This document shows positions 1-7,907 of a stretch of DNA of 36,380 nucleotides, piece after piece. Numbering within the stretch: the stretch's first letter is position 1; each line of letters starts with the position of its first letter. Source of the DNA: Neobacillus driksii (GTDB taxonomy: Bacteria > Bacillota > Bacilli > Bacillales > Cytobacillaceae); assembly GCF_013409995.1 (NCBI RefSeq), contig NZ_JACCBX010000024.1, forward strand, positions 1 to 36,380, written 5' to 3'. The notes below the pieces were generated by a model. The model made no database searches, was not told where the DNA came from, and worked only from the letters and a program-made list of their open reading frames with translations. A program made the translations under genes and the position numbers.

Positions 1-60
1 CTTTCTCTTCTTCTTCGGTTTTGCCATCATTTGGTGGTTTCTCGCCTTTTCAAACATAAT

Positions 61-285
61 TTGCTAATGGTTTATTTTTGTCATCCTATCAAAATAGGAA
101 CTACATTAGGTGCAGCTGAAGGGGGATTATTTATTTAAGAAATGGGTACACAATACCTTGCATTAGTAGGATTTTTATCGTTAATAATGCGATCGATTTC
201 CATTTTACTAAGAAACTATACGCATAGTCCTACAACAAAACAACTTGCTCGAAGTATAAGCAAGTTTGTGAACATTTGTACTTAA
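61..285 (+). pseudogene. Relic of an MFS transporter C-terminus
   Basis: Frame 1 reads through here with one in-frame TAA at 136-138 and ends at TAA 283-285. The translation contains GTTLGAAEGGLFI before the stop and GTQYLALVGFLSLI followed by ILLRNYT after it, which resembles the last transmembrane segment and tail of major facilitator superfamily drug exporters. There is no start codon or ribosome binding site, and only about 75 codons remain, so this is a decayed fragment. The family assignment is from memory of MFS tails and is tentative. Confidence 0.35.
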
Positions 286-370
286 ACAATAGGGTGCGTT
301 GATCCAAAAAGGATTAACGCTTCTTTTTGTTGAACTCTATTGAAGTAACGAAGCAGTTTAGTTCAACAAA
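262..370 (+). repeat. MITE-like hairpin repeat, copy a
   Basis: It shares the block AAGTTTGTGAA, then TGTACTTAAA, then GGGTGC with copy b (949-1049). It contains a hairpin (GCGTTGATCC 296-305 / GGATTAACGC 311-320) followed by a T-rich run at 321-328. It ends in a perfect 11-bp inverted repeat, TTTGTTGAACT (326-336) and AGTTCAACAAA (360-370). The hairpin plus T-run could act as a terminator. It lies immediately upstream of the DUF523 gene. Confidence 0.5.
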
Positions 371-421
371 GAAATTTTTGATAAAATTTACTAAGGAAGA
401 TTTATTCGGGGGGTTATATAT

Positions 422-880
422 ATGATATTGGTAAGTTCTTGCTTAGCGGGGTTGAAGGTGAGATATAACGGCACACACAGTTTAAATAATGGAATAGCTA
501 AACTTGTAGAAGAAAATAAAGCTATTACAATATGTCCAGAATTACTCGGTGGATTTTCAACTCCCAGAGAACCTGCTGAAATAATAGGTGGAAACGGAGA
601 AGATGTACTCAATGGAAAGGCTAAAGTAATTGAAAAGTCAGGAAAAGATGTCACGGAACTTTACATAAAAGGTGCTTACGCTACTCTAAATAAAGCTAAA
701 GAAATAAATGCGACCGTAGTAGTTCTAAAGGAATACAGCCCATCCTGTGGCAGTTCAATGATTTATAACGGTGAATTCATTGGTGAAAAACTTGAGGGGA
801 TGGGCGTTACTTCTGCTTTATTAAAAAGAAATGGATTAAAGGTAATTTCAGAAGAACAATTTGCTGAAACCTTTCTTTAA
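422..880 (+). CDS. DUF523 family protein (TudS-type desulfidase-like)
   Basis: A 152-residue single-domain DUF523 protein. The three cysteines conserved in the family are visible: C7 in SSCLAG, C38 in ICPE and C109 in SPSCGS. In the characterised member TudS (2-thiouracil desulfidase), three such cysteines hold a [4Fe-4S] cluster used to remove sulfur from thiolated pyrimidines, so a small-molecule desulfidase role is a reasonable inference. The substrate is not readable from the sequence. A G-rich Shine-Dalgarno stretch (about 409-414) precedes the ATG. The length fits stand-alone DUF523 proteins; there is no C-terminal DUF1722 domain as in YbgA. It is flanked by two repeat copies (a and b), and no operon partner is evident. 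Confidence 0.85.
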   Translation: MILVSSCLAGLKVRYNGTHSLNNGIAKLVEENKAITICPELLGGFSTPREPAEIIGGNGEDVLNGKAKVIEKSGKDVTELYIKGAYATLNKAKEINATVVVLKEYSPSCGSSMIYNGEFIGEKLEGMGVTSALLKRNGLKVISEEQFAETFL

Positions 881-948
881 CTAAAATTAGCAGAGATTGT
901 TTGTCCACATTTACCTTATAAGAAAATGCTACTTCTATTTTCAAAGGA

Positions 949-1049
949 AAGTTTGTGAAAGAATGTACTTAAAGTAACGGGTGCAAGAGTTGAAGATTGG
1001 GACTGCTGCGGCAATCCCTTTTCTTTTTGAACTAACAGGCAGGGTAGGT
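949..1049 (+). repeat. MITE-like hairpin repeat, copy b
   Basis: Left part matches copy a (AAGTTTGTGAAAGAATGTAC then TTAAAGTAACGGGTGC). The centre is a hairpin, GGGACTGC (999-1006) / GCAATCCC (1011-1018), with one mismatch and a TGCG loop, followed by TTTTCTTTTT. The right part reads TTGAACTAACAGGCAGG, which matches the end of copy c. It sits between the DUF523 and DUF421 genes and may double as a terminator for the former. Confidence 0.5.
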
Positions 1050-1197
1050 AAAGTAGAAACTAAGTTATTCTCCCTTATTCTTCCTCTCAAAAAACACCTA
1101 TACATAATTTTTTTGTTAAGATCTAGTTTTAAAAGCTATCTACATATTTGGGATGCAATTAACAAATAATAACAAAAAATTTGAAGGAATGAGAGTA

Positions 1198-1827
1198 ATG
1201 ATGAATTTTTTGGACGATCTACCTACCTTACCTTATATATTTAAGGCATTGTTAATTTTTTTGGCGGCACTTATGCTTTTGCGTATCGCAGGAAAAAGAT
1301 CACTTGCAGAAACGACAGTTTCGGAAGCAGTGTTGAGGATTTCAATTGGTGCTGTACTAATCCAACCTTTAGCATTAAGAAATGAATGGGAAGCAATATA
1401 TGCTGGGACTTTGCTTATTATAGGAATTGTAATATTAGCGAAAATACAAATATGGATACCAAAATCTAGAAAGTTTATTAATGGAGTACCATCAGTACTA
1501 ATTAATGATGGTCAGATGAAATTAGAAGAGCTAAAAAAAGCAAGACTTACAACAGATGAGCTACAGAGTGCACTTCGCCTAAAAAACATAGGCAATGTCG
1601 AAGATGTAGAATTGGCGGTATTAGAGTCCAATGGTAAAATATCGACTACCCTAAAGCCAAACAAAGCACCTGCAACCAAAGAAGATATTCAAAAAATTTT
1701 AGATATCTTAGCTCAAAATGGTATTCGTCCCTCATCACAAAATCAGTCTGAAGCGAAAACGCCACCATTATTTCAAGAGGCATATGACGAGGGAGACATA
1801 GTGGACGTTAAGCCTCAGATACATTAA
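1198..1827 (+). CDS. DUF421 (YetF-type) membrane protein
   Basis: About 209 residues. The N-terminal third is hydrophobic (roughly residues 15-35 and 55-80) and carries the DUF421 signature: RIAGKRSLAETTVSEAV then ISIGAVLIQPL. The C-terminal soluble part starts around INGVPSVLINDGQ and continues with ELQSALRLKNIGNVEDVELA, the typical YetF domain. Function of the family is not established; B. subtilis has several paralogues. Start: GAAGGA (1183-1188) is placed well for the ATG pair at 1198/1201 and too close for the ATG at 1189. The gene is monocistronic, with repeat copies b and c on either side. Confidence 0.85.
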   Translation: MMNFLDDLPTLPYIFKALLIFLAALMLLRIAGKRSLAETTVSEAVLRISIGAVLIQPLALRNEWEAIYAGTLLIIGIVILAKIQIWIPKSRKFINGVPSVLINDGQMKLEELKKARLTTDELQSALRLKNIGNVEDVELAVLESNGKISTTLKPNKAPATKEDIQKILDILAQNGIRPSSQNQSEAKTPPLFQEAYDEGDIVDVKPQIH

Positions 1828-1861
1828 ATAAGCTATCTTTTTTGTCCTTAGTACAACGCAT

Positions 1862-1956
1862 ACTTAAGCATTGTTCTTCAACTAAATTGTGCAGAAGTTA
1901 AAGATAAAGGTCGCTTCGGCGATCTTTTTTTCTTGTTGAATTAACTAGCAGGTTAC
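1862..1956 (+). repeat. MITE-like hairpin repeat, copy c
   Basis: Left part TTCAACTAAATTGTGCAGAA and then GTTAAAGAT corresponds to the GGGTGCAAGAGTTGAAGAT part of copy b. The core hairpin is AAAGGTCGC (1906-1914) / GCGATCTTT (1919-1927) with a TTCG loop and a T-run. The right part TTGTTGAATTAACTAGCAGG matches copies a and b. The stem bases differ between the three copies although the position is the same. It probably terminates the DUF421 gene. Confidence 0.5.
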
Positions 1957-2025
1957 TTGAAGAAGGAAATATAAAAAGTAGGGAAAACATTACAGGTAAT
2001 TTAATTTGAAATTGGGTAGTCGGAG

Positions 2026-2186
2026 GTAGCAACTGCAGAGGAAAATACTCACGGCCTTAATTTTTATCTATTAGGTGTGATTAATAAAAGTGCCCATCCT
2101 AAAGCAGCCAAACTATTCTACGATTATCTTCAAAATGAAACATCAATGAAGACCTAGAGAAGTATGGTTTTAAAGGAATAAATTAA
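2026..2186 (+). pseudogene. ModA (molybdate-binding protein) C-terminal relic
   Basis: From GTA at 2026 the frame reads VATAEENTHG, then LLGVINKSAHPKAAKLFYDY, which is the C-terminal lobe pattern of ModA-type molybdate-binding lipoproteins (expected VVATAPxxxH..., IKxSKNKEAAKxFxDFL). A frameshift near 2150 moves the final DLEKYGFKGIN into another frame, ending at TAA 2184-2186. No N-terminal half, start or ribosome binding site is present, and no modB or modC lies in the window. It is a fragment left by a lost molybdate ABC transporter. Confidence 0.5.
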
Positions 2187-2849
2187 TAAAAAATCGAAAT
2201 TGATGTTTGGTAACCAGTCTGACTATCCATCGAGATAAGCAAATGAGGAAGCCACTCAACTAGCAGATAACAAAAAGAAAAATCCAGAACTTCAATTGTT
2301 ACCACATCTCCGCCCTCCGAAAACGCCGCATCCCAAACAATAAGTAAATATGTTGCTATTTTTAGTCCAATAAAAGGTAGCCCATAGGATGCCTACGTAT
2401 GCTTTTATGTACATTATTGTTTTAGTTTACTTTGTGAAAACAACCGCCTTTCCACTACGGGAATCCACAGTAGAACTTTATTTTTATAAGAAAATGTTAT
2501 CTATAATTGCGTGGTTTCACTGGACAGCCGTCCAATTCCCAGCGATCACATCTACATATTTATATATAAGGTCCTATATCTTAATAGTATTTATAATTCT
2601 CAAACTTACGGAATGGGGTGAACTACGAATTTGTATTAAAAATGATTAACAATAAAAAAGATAAAGTACAGGAAGTCATCTTGAAAAGAAATAAAGAAAA
2701 AATTCATCCATCCTATTTCTGTACTTAGATTGCCTGAAATGATTGCTGTTCGACACTCGGTGGAAGTTTATAATATCTCATTAAGTTATTCTGCAAAAAA
2801 GTTGGACAAGAAAAGACAAGAAAGCATGGAGGGAGGATTACAAATTCCA
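2187..2849. other. Gene-poor interval
   Basis: No convincing gene was found. A short frame at 2239-2343 ends in a proline-rich tail (HLRPPKTPHPKQ) after a stretch rich in lysine and asparagine, but it has no start codon and may be another gene remnant. An open frame at 2389-2649 has no ribosome binding site and a composition unlike a protein; it was not accepted. Confidence 0.4.
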
Positions 2850-3419
2850 ATGAAAGAAAAAAAGAAGCGACATAAGGAAAAACCAGTAAGTGAAAAAATT
2901 AGAGAACCTAAAAAACATAAACACCGAAGACCGACTATTTCTCCCAAAACAAGAGAGATCGGTACGAAAATTATAAAAATGTCAAATCACCATGTGGGAA
3001 AACAAGAGGAAGGGGAAATTCAATTGTCGAATGTGCCTTTACAGATACAGGGGAGTACCAGCATAAATGATCAGATGCTCGTCAAGGAAAAGTCGCCAAC
3101 TCTAGTTTACAGCCCATCTCAGGCTGAAAAAGACTCCGTTGTAGAGAGAACGTTCGAACGTAAAGAAATACCCAAAACTAATTCTAATTTACCCACTGAT
3201 ATTCCTTCAGACTTCTTGGAGCAAGATACGCCCGTTACAGAGAATTTAATCTTAAATGAAACTGAGGAGATCTTTTCCCTCTCTACTGACTCACCCATTA
3301 CCATAGTTTTTAACGGAATCACGATTAAAGTAGACTTTCGTTGTCTTAAAATATCCACCAATGAACTGACTGCTGATGAAGTACTCCATTTATTGAAAAA
3401 ATGTTTAAACAATGGTTGA
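2850..3419 (+). CDS. Unrecognised basic/low-complexity protein
   Basis: Not recognised. From ATG 2850 it has 189 residues. The first 50 are strongly basic (MKEKKKRHKEKP, EPKKHKHRRP), the middle is polar and probably disordered, and the last 45 residues form a more ordered tail (SPITIVFNGITIKVDFR, then a helix-like ELTADEVLHLLKKCLNN). GGAGGGAGG at 2828-2836 is the only good Shine-Dalgarno, with a longish 13-nt spacer to ATG 2850; in-frame ATGs at 2826 and 2739 have none. A basic, disordered head with a small folded tail is seen in some spore-coat and exosporium proteins, but that is only a compositional resemblance. A hairpin terminator follows at 3478. Confidence 0.55.
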   Translation: MKEKKKRHKEKPVSEKIREPKKHKHRRPTISPKTREIGTKIIKMSNHHVGKQEEGEIQLSNVPLQIQGSTSINDQMLVKEKSPTLVYSPSQAEKDSVVERTFERKEIPKTNSNLPTDIPSDFLEQDTPVTENLILNETEEIFSLSTDSPITIVFNGITIKVDFRCLKISTNELTADEVLHLLKKCLNNG

Positions 3420-3477
3420 AACAGTTATGCTTCATGGGAAATTCTAAGACAGAAGAATGTCCTTCTCATAATAAGAT

Positions 3478-3515
3478 AGGAAGGGGGTGATTAACCCTCC
3501 CTTTTCCTATACCAA
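3478..3515 (+). terminator. Probable terminator of the 2850 gene
   Basis: Imperfect inverted repeat TAGGAAGGGGG / CCCTCCCTTTTCCTA around a TGATTAA loop. The T-tract lies inside the 3' arm rather than after it, so efficiency is uncertain. Confidence 0.4.
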
Positions 3516-3596
3516 CGTCCTTACGATTATGTATTCGGTGATTCTCTAAACCTAAAAGTAGACTTCGAGGTCCTAGGGATAATCGATACTTCCTAG
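3494..3596 (+). pseudogene. Possible relic similar to the tail of the 2850 gene
   Basis: An open frame without a start codon reads YDYVFGDSLNLKVDFEVLGI before TAG 3594-3596. It resembles the tail of the upstream protein (IVFNGITIKVDFRCLKI): VF, a short loop, then (L/I)KVDF and a hydrophobic stretch. A decayed duplicate is possible. The rest of 3420-3827 shows no gene; GTCCTAGG (3570-3577) and CCTAGGAC (3592-3599) form a perfect 8-bp inverted repeat there. Confidence 0.25.
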
Positions 3597-3827
3597 GACT
3601 TTATATAGTGAGGTGATGACAGTGAAGGATCTATTCTAGTATTGGCTAGGCAGGGTACATCCTTAATGATCATTCGATTGGATTAGCCTTAAATTTGATT
3701 TGCATTTCTGTTCAGACATTTGCCTCAATCTTCCTTAATGATTCCATTTTAGATATCTACCCTTGCTTTAGCTACACTGTCCCTGTTCGAATCTCTAGCC
3801 TATTGACATGTTTAACTGAATGTACAT

Positions 3828-3857
3828 AAAAAGAAGGAAGGGAGACCCCCTTCCTTC
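3828..3857 (-). terminator. Intrinsic terminator of the 77-aa gene
   Basis: Perfect 10-bp stem GAAGGAAGGG (3833-3842) / CCCTTCCTTC (3848-3857), loop of 5. On the minus strand the stem is followed by TTTTT (complement of 3828-3832). Confidence 0.8.
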
Positions 3858-3877
3858 TTCCTTCTCTACTAAATTAA

Positions 3878-4111
3878 TTATGCACGTGGTAAAAGGTTTC
3901 CTAACAAGTTACCAACTGCACCTGCAATTTGCTCGACATTAGCTTGTTGTGCGGCTGTTAGAGTGCTAGTTCCAGGGTTGGAAATTCGAAGGCACACAGC
4001 TTCAAGGTCGATGTGAATTCCTAACAAGACAATATGAACTCCTCCAGGAATACTCACACAAAGAATATCTGTATCTTCACAGCAACTTTCACATTGTTGA
4101 GGTTGTCCCAT
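3878..4111 (-). CDS. Small Cys-containing protein, unknown
   Basis: 77 residues from an ATG at 4111, chosen because AAGGAG lies about 8 nt upstream of it; longer in-frame extensions have no such site. The N-terminus has a cysteine cluster (C7, C10, C11, C18), the middle is hydrophobic (CVSIPGGVHIVLLGIHIDLE, then AVCLRIS) and the C-terminus is an amphipathic stretch (AQQANVEQIAGAVGNLLGNL). It is not a classical signal peptide or membrane helix. I do not recognise the family. Small Cys-rich proteins with such hydrophobic segments are common in spore surface layers, but this is a guess. It is monocistronic, with its own terminator. Confidence 0.65.
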   Translation of the reverse strand: MGQPQQCESCCEDTDILCVSIPGGVHIVLLGIHIDLEAVCLRISNPGTSTLTAAQQANVEQIAGAVGNLLGNLLPRA

Positions 4112-4386
4112 ATAATCAACTCCTTTCTTTATGAAGTTAATATATTTGTATGAAAAAGCTTGTCCACTTGTTATAGATGTTTTCATTATTTTATTAAAAT
4201 AATTCTTTAAACCTTTTTTATGGAACCACAATTCAAAAATTACCGATATCCGTTAGAATCTAAAAGACAGTAGGCAACACCTTAGGTTTTTTTTGACAAC
4301 ACTTTCTCTCATGTTACTTGTTTATACAAATAATAAACCCTATGAATACGCTATATAGTACATCATTCAATCAAGGAGTGTCATAG

Positions 4387-5118
4387 ATGAATCATATAGT
4401 TTATAAGGGATCAAGCCCTCTCCAAAACATTACGGTTCTAGATAGAAGCAGGTTTGGTGGGATGCACGGCAGATTTCGCTTACTTAAATTTACTGACGAT
4501 ATTGTTCAGGGAGTGATCGATTTGGAGAATCCATCCCGTTTGGTGCTGTCGTACTCTCGTACTGTAGTGGATCTTATTGATCACTACGCACCTGATTTCA
4601 AAGAAGGTTTCATAATCGGACATGGAATTGGTGTAATAAGCTCATATTATTCAAGTAGAAATTTGGTAACTGCAGAGATCGATCCCTTAGTTGTCGAAAT
4701 ATCCAAAAAGTATTTTGGTTATTTGGGCAATAAAATCGAGATTGGAGACGGACGTGAGCTTTTGAAAAAACAGGTGGACAAATCTCAGGATATCATTTTC
4801 TTAGATGCCTACAATGAAAATAGTATCCCATTTCACCTAACCACCCAAGAATTTTTCTTTCTAACGAGTCAGAAATTGACCAATGATGGAATCCTATTTG
4901 TCAATTATATTGGAAGGGTCAGGGATGATGAGATAATGCGAAAATTGTTTGCGACCATTTCCAGCGTTTATCCTTATGTGAAGGTGTTTGCTCCCGAGCC
5001 ACAGAGTAGAATTTTACAAAATATTTTTTTTGTTGCAAGCCAACAAGTTCTGGAAAACTATTCCCCACATGAGGCGGGTCCTATACAAGTTATTGGCGGA
5101 AAAGTACTTAGTGACTAG
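4387..5118 (+). CDS. Spermidine-synthase-like protein
   Basis: 243 residues with the Rossmann-type fold of the spermine/spermidine synthase family. A nucleotide-binding loop GHGIG (78-82) stands where SpeE has GGGDG, the acidic residue after strand beta-2 is E97 (AEIDP), D121 (IGDGREL) follows, and the strand-4 motif is FLDAYNENSIPFHL with D140. The IPxHL pattern is typical of the stand-alone or MFS-fused spermidine-synthase-like proteins rather than true SpeE, which also has a longer N-terminal beta domain. So a bona fide aminopropyltransferase activity is doubtful; a methyltransferase-like or other SAM/dcSAM-binding role is possible. AAGGAG sits about 10 nt before the ATG. Monocistronic. 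Confidence 0.75.
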   Translation: MNHIVYKGSSPLQNITVLDRSRFGGMHGRFRLLKFTDDIVQGVIDLENPSRLVLSYSRTVVDLIDHYAPDFKEGFIIGHGIGVISSYYSSRNLVTAEIDPLVVEISKKYFGYLGNKIEIGDGRELLKKQVDKSQDIIFLDAYNENSIPFHLTTQEFFFLTSQKLTNDGILFVNYIGRVRDDEIMRKLFATISSVYPYVKVFAPEPQSRILQNIFFVASQQVLENYSPHEAGPIQVIGGKVLSD

Positions 5119-5530
5119 GAGAGGCAATTCTATAGATATATACTAATGGATCAGTTTGATACTTTAAACGAAGTATTGGTTAATGTGAGGAAGAAATTAA
5201 AAATACAAAAACAGTAGTTTACTTGAATAAAGGTTTTCGGTAAGAATATAATTGTAAACAATCATAAATGTAAAGTATGTAAAAGATTTACCATGTCCTT
5301 GACATTGAATTACAAAAGTTTTCTTTTTTGGCGATTGATTATTCGCAATAAAGGAATTACACATCTTCGGTTTCCATAACTTCCCTTTTAGTTTTTTGGA
5401 TTGACTGTCATTTTAAAGTTCTAAACCATGGCTAATCACGCAAATTATCTTATAATCGTTTCAATAAAGTACTTTAGTGTAGCTGCATTAGGAAACATTT
5501 GGGACTTGACTGAAAAGAGCTTATTGTAAA
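5119..5530. other. Intergenic, no gene seen
   Basis: AT-rich stretch. A 23-codon frame from ATG 5152-region (MDQFDTLNEVL...) has no ribosome binding site and is not accepted. No repeat, tRNA or strong hairpin was seen apart from the terminator at 5531. Confidence 0.4.
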
Positions 5531-5577
5531 AAAGAAACAGTCCCAAGTACAAAACTAGTACTTGGGACTGTTTCTTT
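5531..5577 (-). terminator. Strong intrinsic terminator of the POR operon
   Basis: A perfect 20-bp stem: left arm 5531-5550, right arm 5558-5577, 7-nt loop. The right arm abuts the stop codon of the alpha-beta subunit gene. The outer stem is A-rich on the left and T-rich on the right, so it can work in both directions. Confidence 0.85.
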
Positions 5578-7889
5578 TATAGATAAGGACTTTCATGCTT
5601 CGCCTTAAGCATATTCCAACGGCGATCAACTTCTTTATCAAACATCTCTAACATGTCTTTACTATTTTCATTGAGTAAATGTTTCGTTTTACCCATCAGC
5701 TTCAGCCATTCGGATACAGCTAACCGTTTATTTTTCTCTTCAGGATTATAGGTAACGGTTGTAATTCCATGCTCAACCTCATAAAGAGGGAAGAAGCAGG
5801 AGTTAACAGCAGCCTCAACAATCGTCTGTCCTAATTCATCCTTTGATTTCCAGTTCAATGGACAAGTAATTAATATTTTGCCATAAACCAAGCCTTCATT
5901 ATTGGCATACCACTGGGCTTTTGCTGCTTTCTTTAAAAGGTCGCGATCGAAAGCTTCCGTACCGGTAAATACATAAGGAATATGGGTAGCTGCCATTATT
6001 TGAGCAGTATCCTTGTGGTGGAATGGTTTTCCATTTTGGAACCCGCCAATATTGGAAGTACTCGTCATATGTCCCATAGGAGTAGAGTAGGACAGCTGGC
6101 TTCCAGTATTCATATAACCTTCATTATCATACTCAAGAATAATCATTTTATGGTTGCGCAATGCGGTCCCAATCGCTGGACCCATGCCGATGTCCATACC
6201 CCCGTCACCTGTAACCATCACGAAAGTAAAGTCATCACTTAGACCAAGTTCTGCTAATTCTCCGCGTCGCTTTCTTTCATGGAACATTTCCACAAGACCA
6301 GAAAGAGTGGCAGAGCCATTTTGGAAAAGGTTATGGATATATGTTGCTTTATGTGAGCTATAAGGGAAACCAGTAGTTACAACCATAGCACATCCAGTGT
6401 GGAATAATGCAACGATGTCACCTTCAATTCCTTTGAAAAACAACTCCAGTCCAGAGAATATACCGCAACCAGGGCAAGCCCCGTGGCCGGAAGCCAATCT
6501 TTTTGGCTTTTTCGTTAAACTCCGCATAGGTGGAATTTTAACTTTCAGTTCACCCGTTTTTTCATCAGGAGTGACCGTGATTAAACCGGTATTTAGGTCT
6601 TCTTTTTTCATCGGATTCAAAACACGCTTTGGAGCAAATTCTGCGTTGCCAGGATTATGCCCAAAATAGTCAAAAGGGATCTCAGCAAATCCCTTTTCGG
6701 CAGCTTCTAAAGCTAAATCGAAAAAGTGTTCCGCGTCATCTGCATAAAAGTCTTTTCCGCCTAATCCATAAATTCGGTTGATCACCTTTGTATGAGCATT
6801 TCCAACTGTTTGCAGTGCGGCTCTAAGTTCAAGGGCCATGTTTCCACCATGCGCTCCGTATGAATCTGCACGGTCACCGACTGTAACTGCTTTTACGTTT
6901 TTCAAGGCTTCCGCTATTTGTTTTTGAGGGAAGGGACGTATCATATTTGGTGAAATGACGCCTGCTTTAATCCCTTTCAAACGGAGGCGGTCGACCACGT
7001 CTTTACAAACCTCAGCAGCTGAATTTAACATAAATACTGCTACCTCAGCATCCTCCATACGATATAAATCTAAGATCGGATACTCACGTCCCGTTAATTC
7101 TGCATATTCTTTCGAAATTCGCTCGAATACTGCTTCCGCATTATACATTGCTTCTGATTGTTGGTAGCAGTTATTAATATAGTCAGGTTCATTCATATAT
7201 GGCCCGATGGTAACTGGATTCTCACGATCTAAAGCATGAGGGAAGTTTCTTGGCGGCTCGCCAATAAACTTTTGCACATCACTTCTATCTTTTATTACTT
7301 GTACACGGCGTTTTTGATGGGAAGTAAAATACCCATCGAACGAAACGATGACTGGAAGTCTGACAGCCGGATCTTCTGCTAATTTAATCGCAATAATGTT
7401 CATATCATAAACGATCTGTGGATCGCGGGCCATTAAGATGGGCCATCCCGTATTCAGACCGAAATATAAATCAGAATGATCACCATGGATATTTAAAGGA
7501 CCTGAAACAGAGCGGTTTACTAAATTTAATACCATCGGAAAACGTGTCCCGGATTGAACAGGAAGCTGCTCTAACATATATAGGAATCCGTTCGCGCTAG
7601 TAGCATTAAAAACACGGCCGCCGCCAGTTGAAGCCCCGTAGCAAATACCTGCAGAACCATGTTCACCATCTGCTGGAATTAAAACGATATCATGTTCACC
7701 TCTGGACTTCATACCATCAAGGAATTGTGCCACCTCTGTTGATGGGGAAATAGGGAAGTAACCCATTACATGGTAATTAATTTGGTGTGCCGCATAGGCC
7801 GCCATCTCATTACCAGATTCAAATACAAAACTTTGCTCAATCCTCCCAAGTTCGGTTTTGAGATTTTCTTGGTTTATTTCTATGGACAT
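5577..7889 (-). CDS. 2-oxoacid:ferredoxin oxidoreductase, fused alpha-beta
   Basis: 770 residues, a fusion of the alpha and beta subunits of a pyruvate/2-oxoacid:ferredoxin oxidoreductase, which decarboxylates a 2-oxoacid to an acyl-CoA and passes electrons to ferredoxin. Alpha part: GYFPISPSTE (43-52), NIHGDHSD (133-140) and FDGYFTSH (184-191), closer to NifJ/PFOR than to KorA. Domain II is about 280-390. Beta part: ACPGCG (471-476) with C472 and C475, C500 in HTGC and C676 in ITCPLNW, the four expected ligands of the proximal [4Fe-4S] cluster. The thiamine diphosphate motif GDGGMDIGMG (561-570) leads to EYDNEGYMNTG. Start ATG 7889 follows a GGAAAGGA-type site; only 18 nt separate it from the upstream gene, so the two are co-transcribed. 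The substrate cannot be read from the sequence. Confidence 0.9.
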   Translation of the reverse strand: MSIEINQENLKTELGRIEQSFVFESGNEMAAYAAHQINYHVMGYFPISPSTEVAQFLDGMKSRGEHDIVLIPADGEHGSAGICYGASTGGGRVFNATSANGFLYMLEQLPVQSGTRFPMVLNLVNRSVSGPLNIHGDHSDLYFGLNTGWPILMARDPQIVYDMNIIAIKLAEDPAVRLPVIVSFDGYFTSHQKRRVQVIKDRSDVQKFIGEPPRNFPHALDRENPVTIGPYMNEPDYINNCYQQSEAMYNAEAVFERISKEYAELTGREYPILDLYRMEDAEVAVFMLNSAAEVCKDVVDRLRLKGIKAGVISPNMIRPFPQKQIAEALKNVKAVTVGDRADSYGAHGGNMALELRAALQTVGNAHTKVINRIYGLGGKDFYADDAEHFFDLALEAAEKGFAEIPFDYFGHNPGNAEFAPKRVLNPMKKEDLNTGLITVTPDEKTGELKVKIPPMRSLTKKPKRLASGHGACPGCGIFSGLELFFKGIEGDIVALFHTGCAMVVTTGFPYSSHKATYIHNLFQNGSATLSGLVEMFHERKRRGELAELGLSDDFTFVMVTGDGGMDIGMGPAIGTALRNHKMIILEYDNEGYMNTGSQLSYSTPMGHMTSTSNIGGFQNGKPFHHKDTAQIMAATHIPYVFTGTEAFDRDLLKKAAKAQWYANNEGLVYGKILITCPLNWKSKDELGQTIVEAAVNSCFFPLYEVEHGITTVTYNPEEKNKRLAVSEWLKLMGKTKHLLNENSKDMLEMFDKEVDRRWNMLKAKHESPYL

Positions 7890-7907
7890 TAAGATCCCGT
7901 CCTTTCC

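Noticed and set aside
981..1169. 62-codon plus-strand frame
   Set aside because: It starts inside repeat copy b, has no ribosome binding site and runs across the hairpin; the DUF421 gene begins just after it.
2389..2649. 86-codon plus-strand frame with hydrophobic residues
   Set aside because: No ribosome binding site, no family pattern, atypical composition, and no terminator; probably chance in AT-rich DNA.
5152..5220. 23-codon frame after the spermidine-synthase-like gene
   Set aside because: No ribosome binding site and no recognisable product.
5982..7600. Several plus-strand frames opposite the POR alpha-beta gene
   Set aside because: They are antisense shadows of a well-supported conserved gene and have no start signals of their own.
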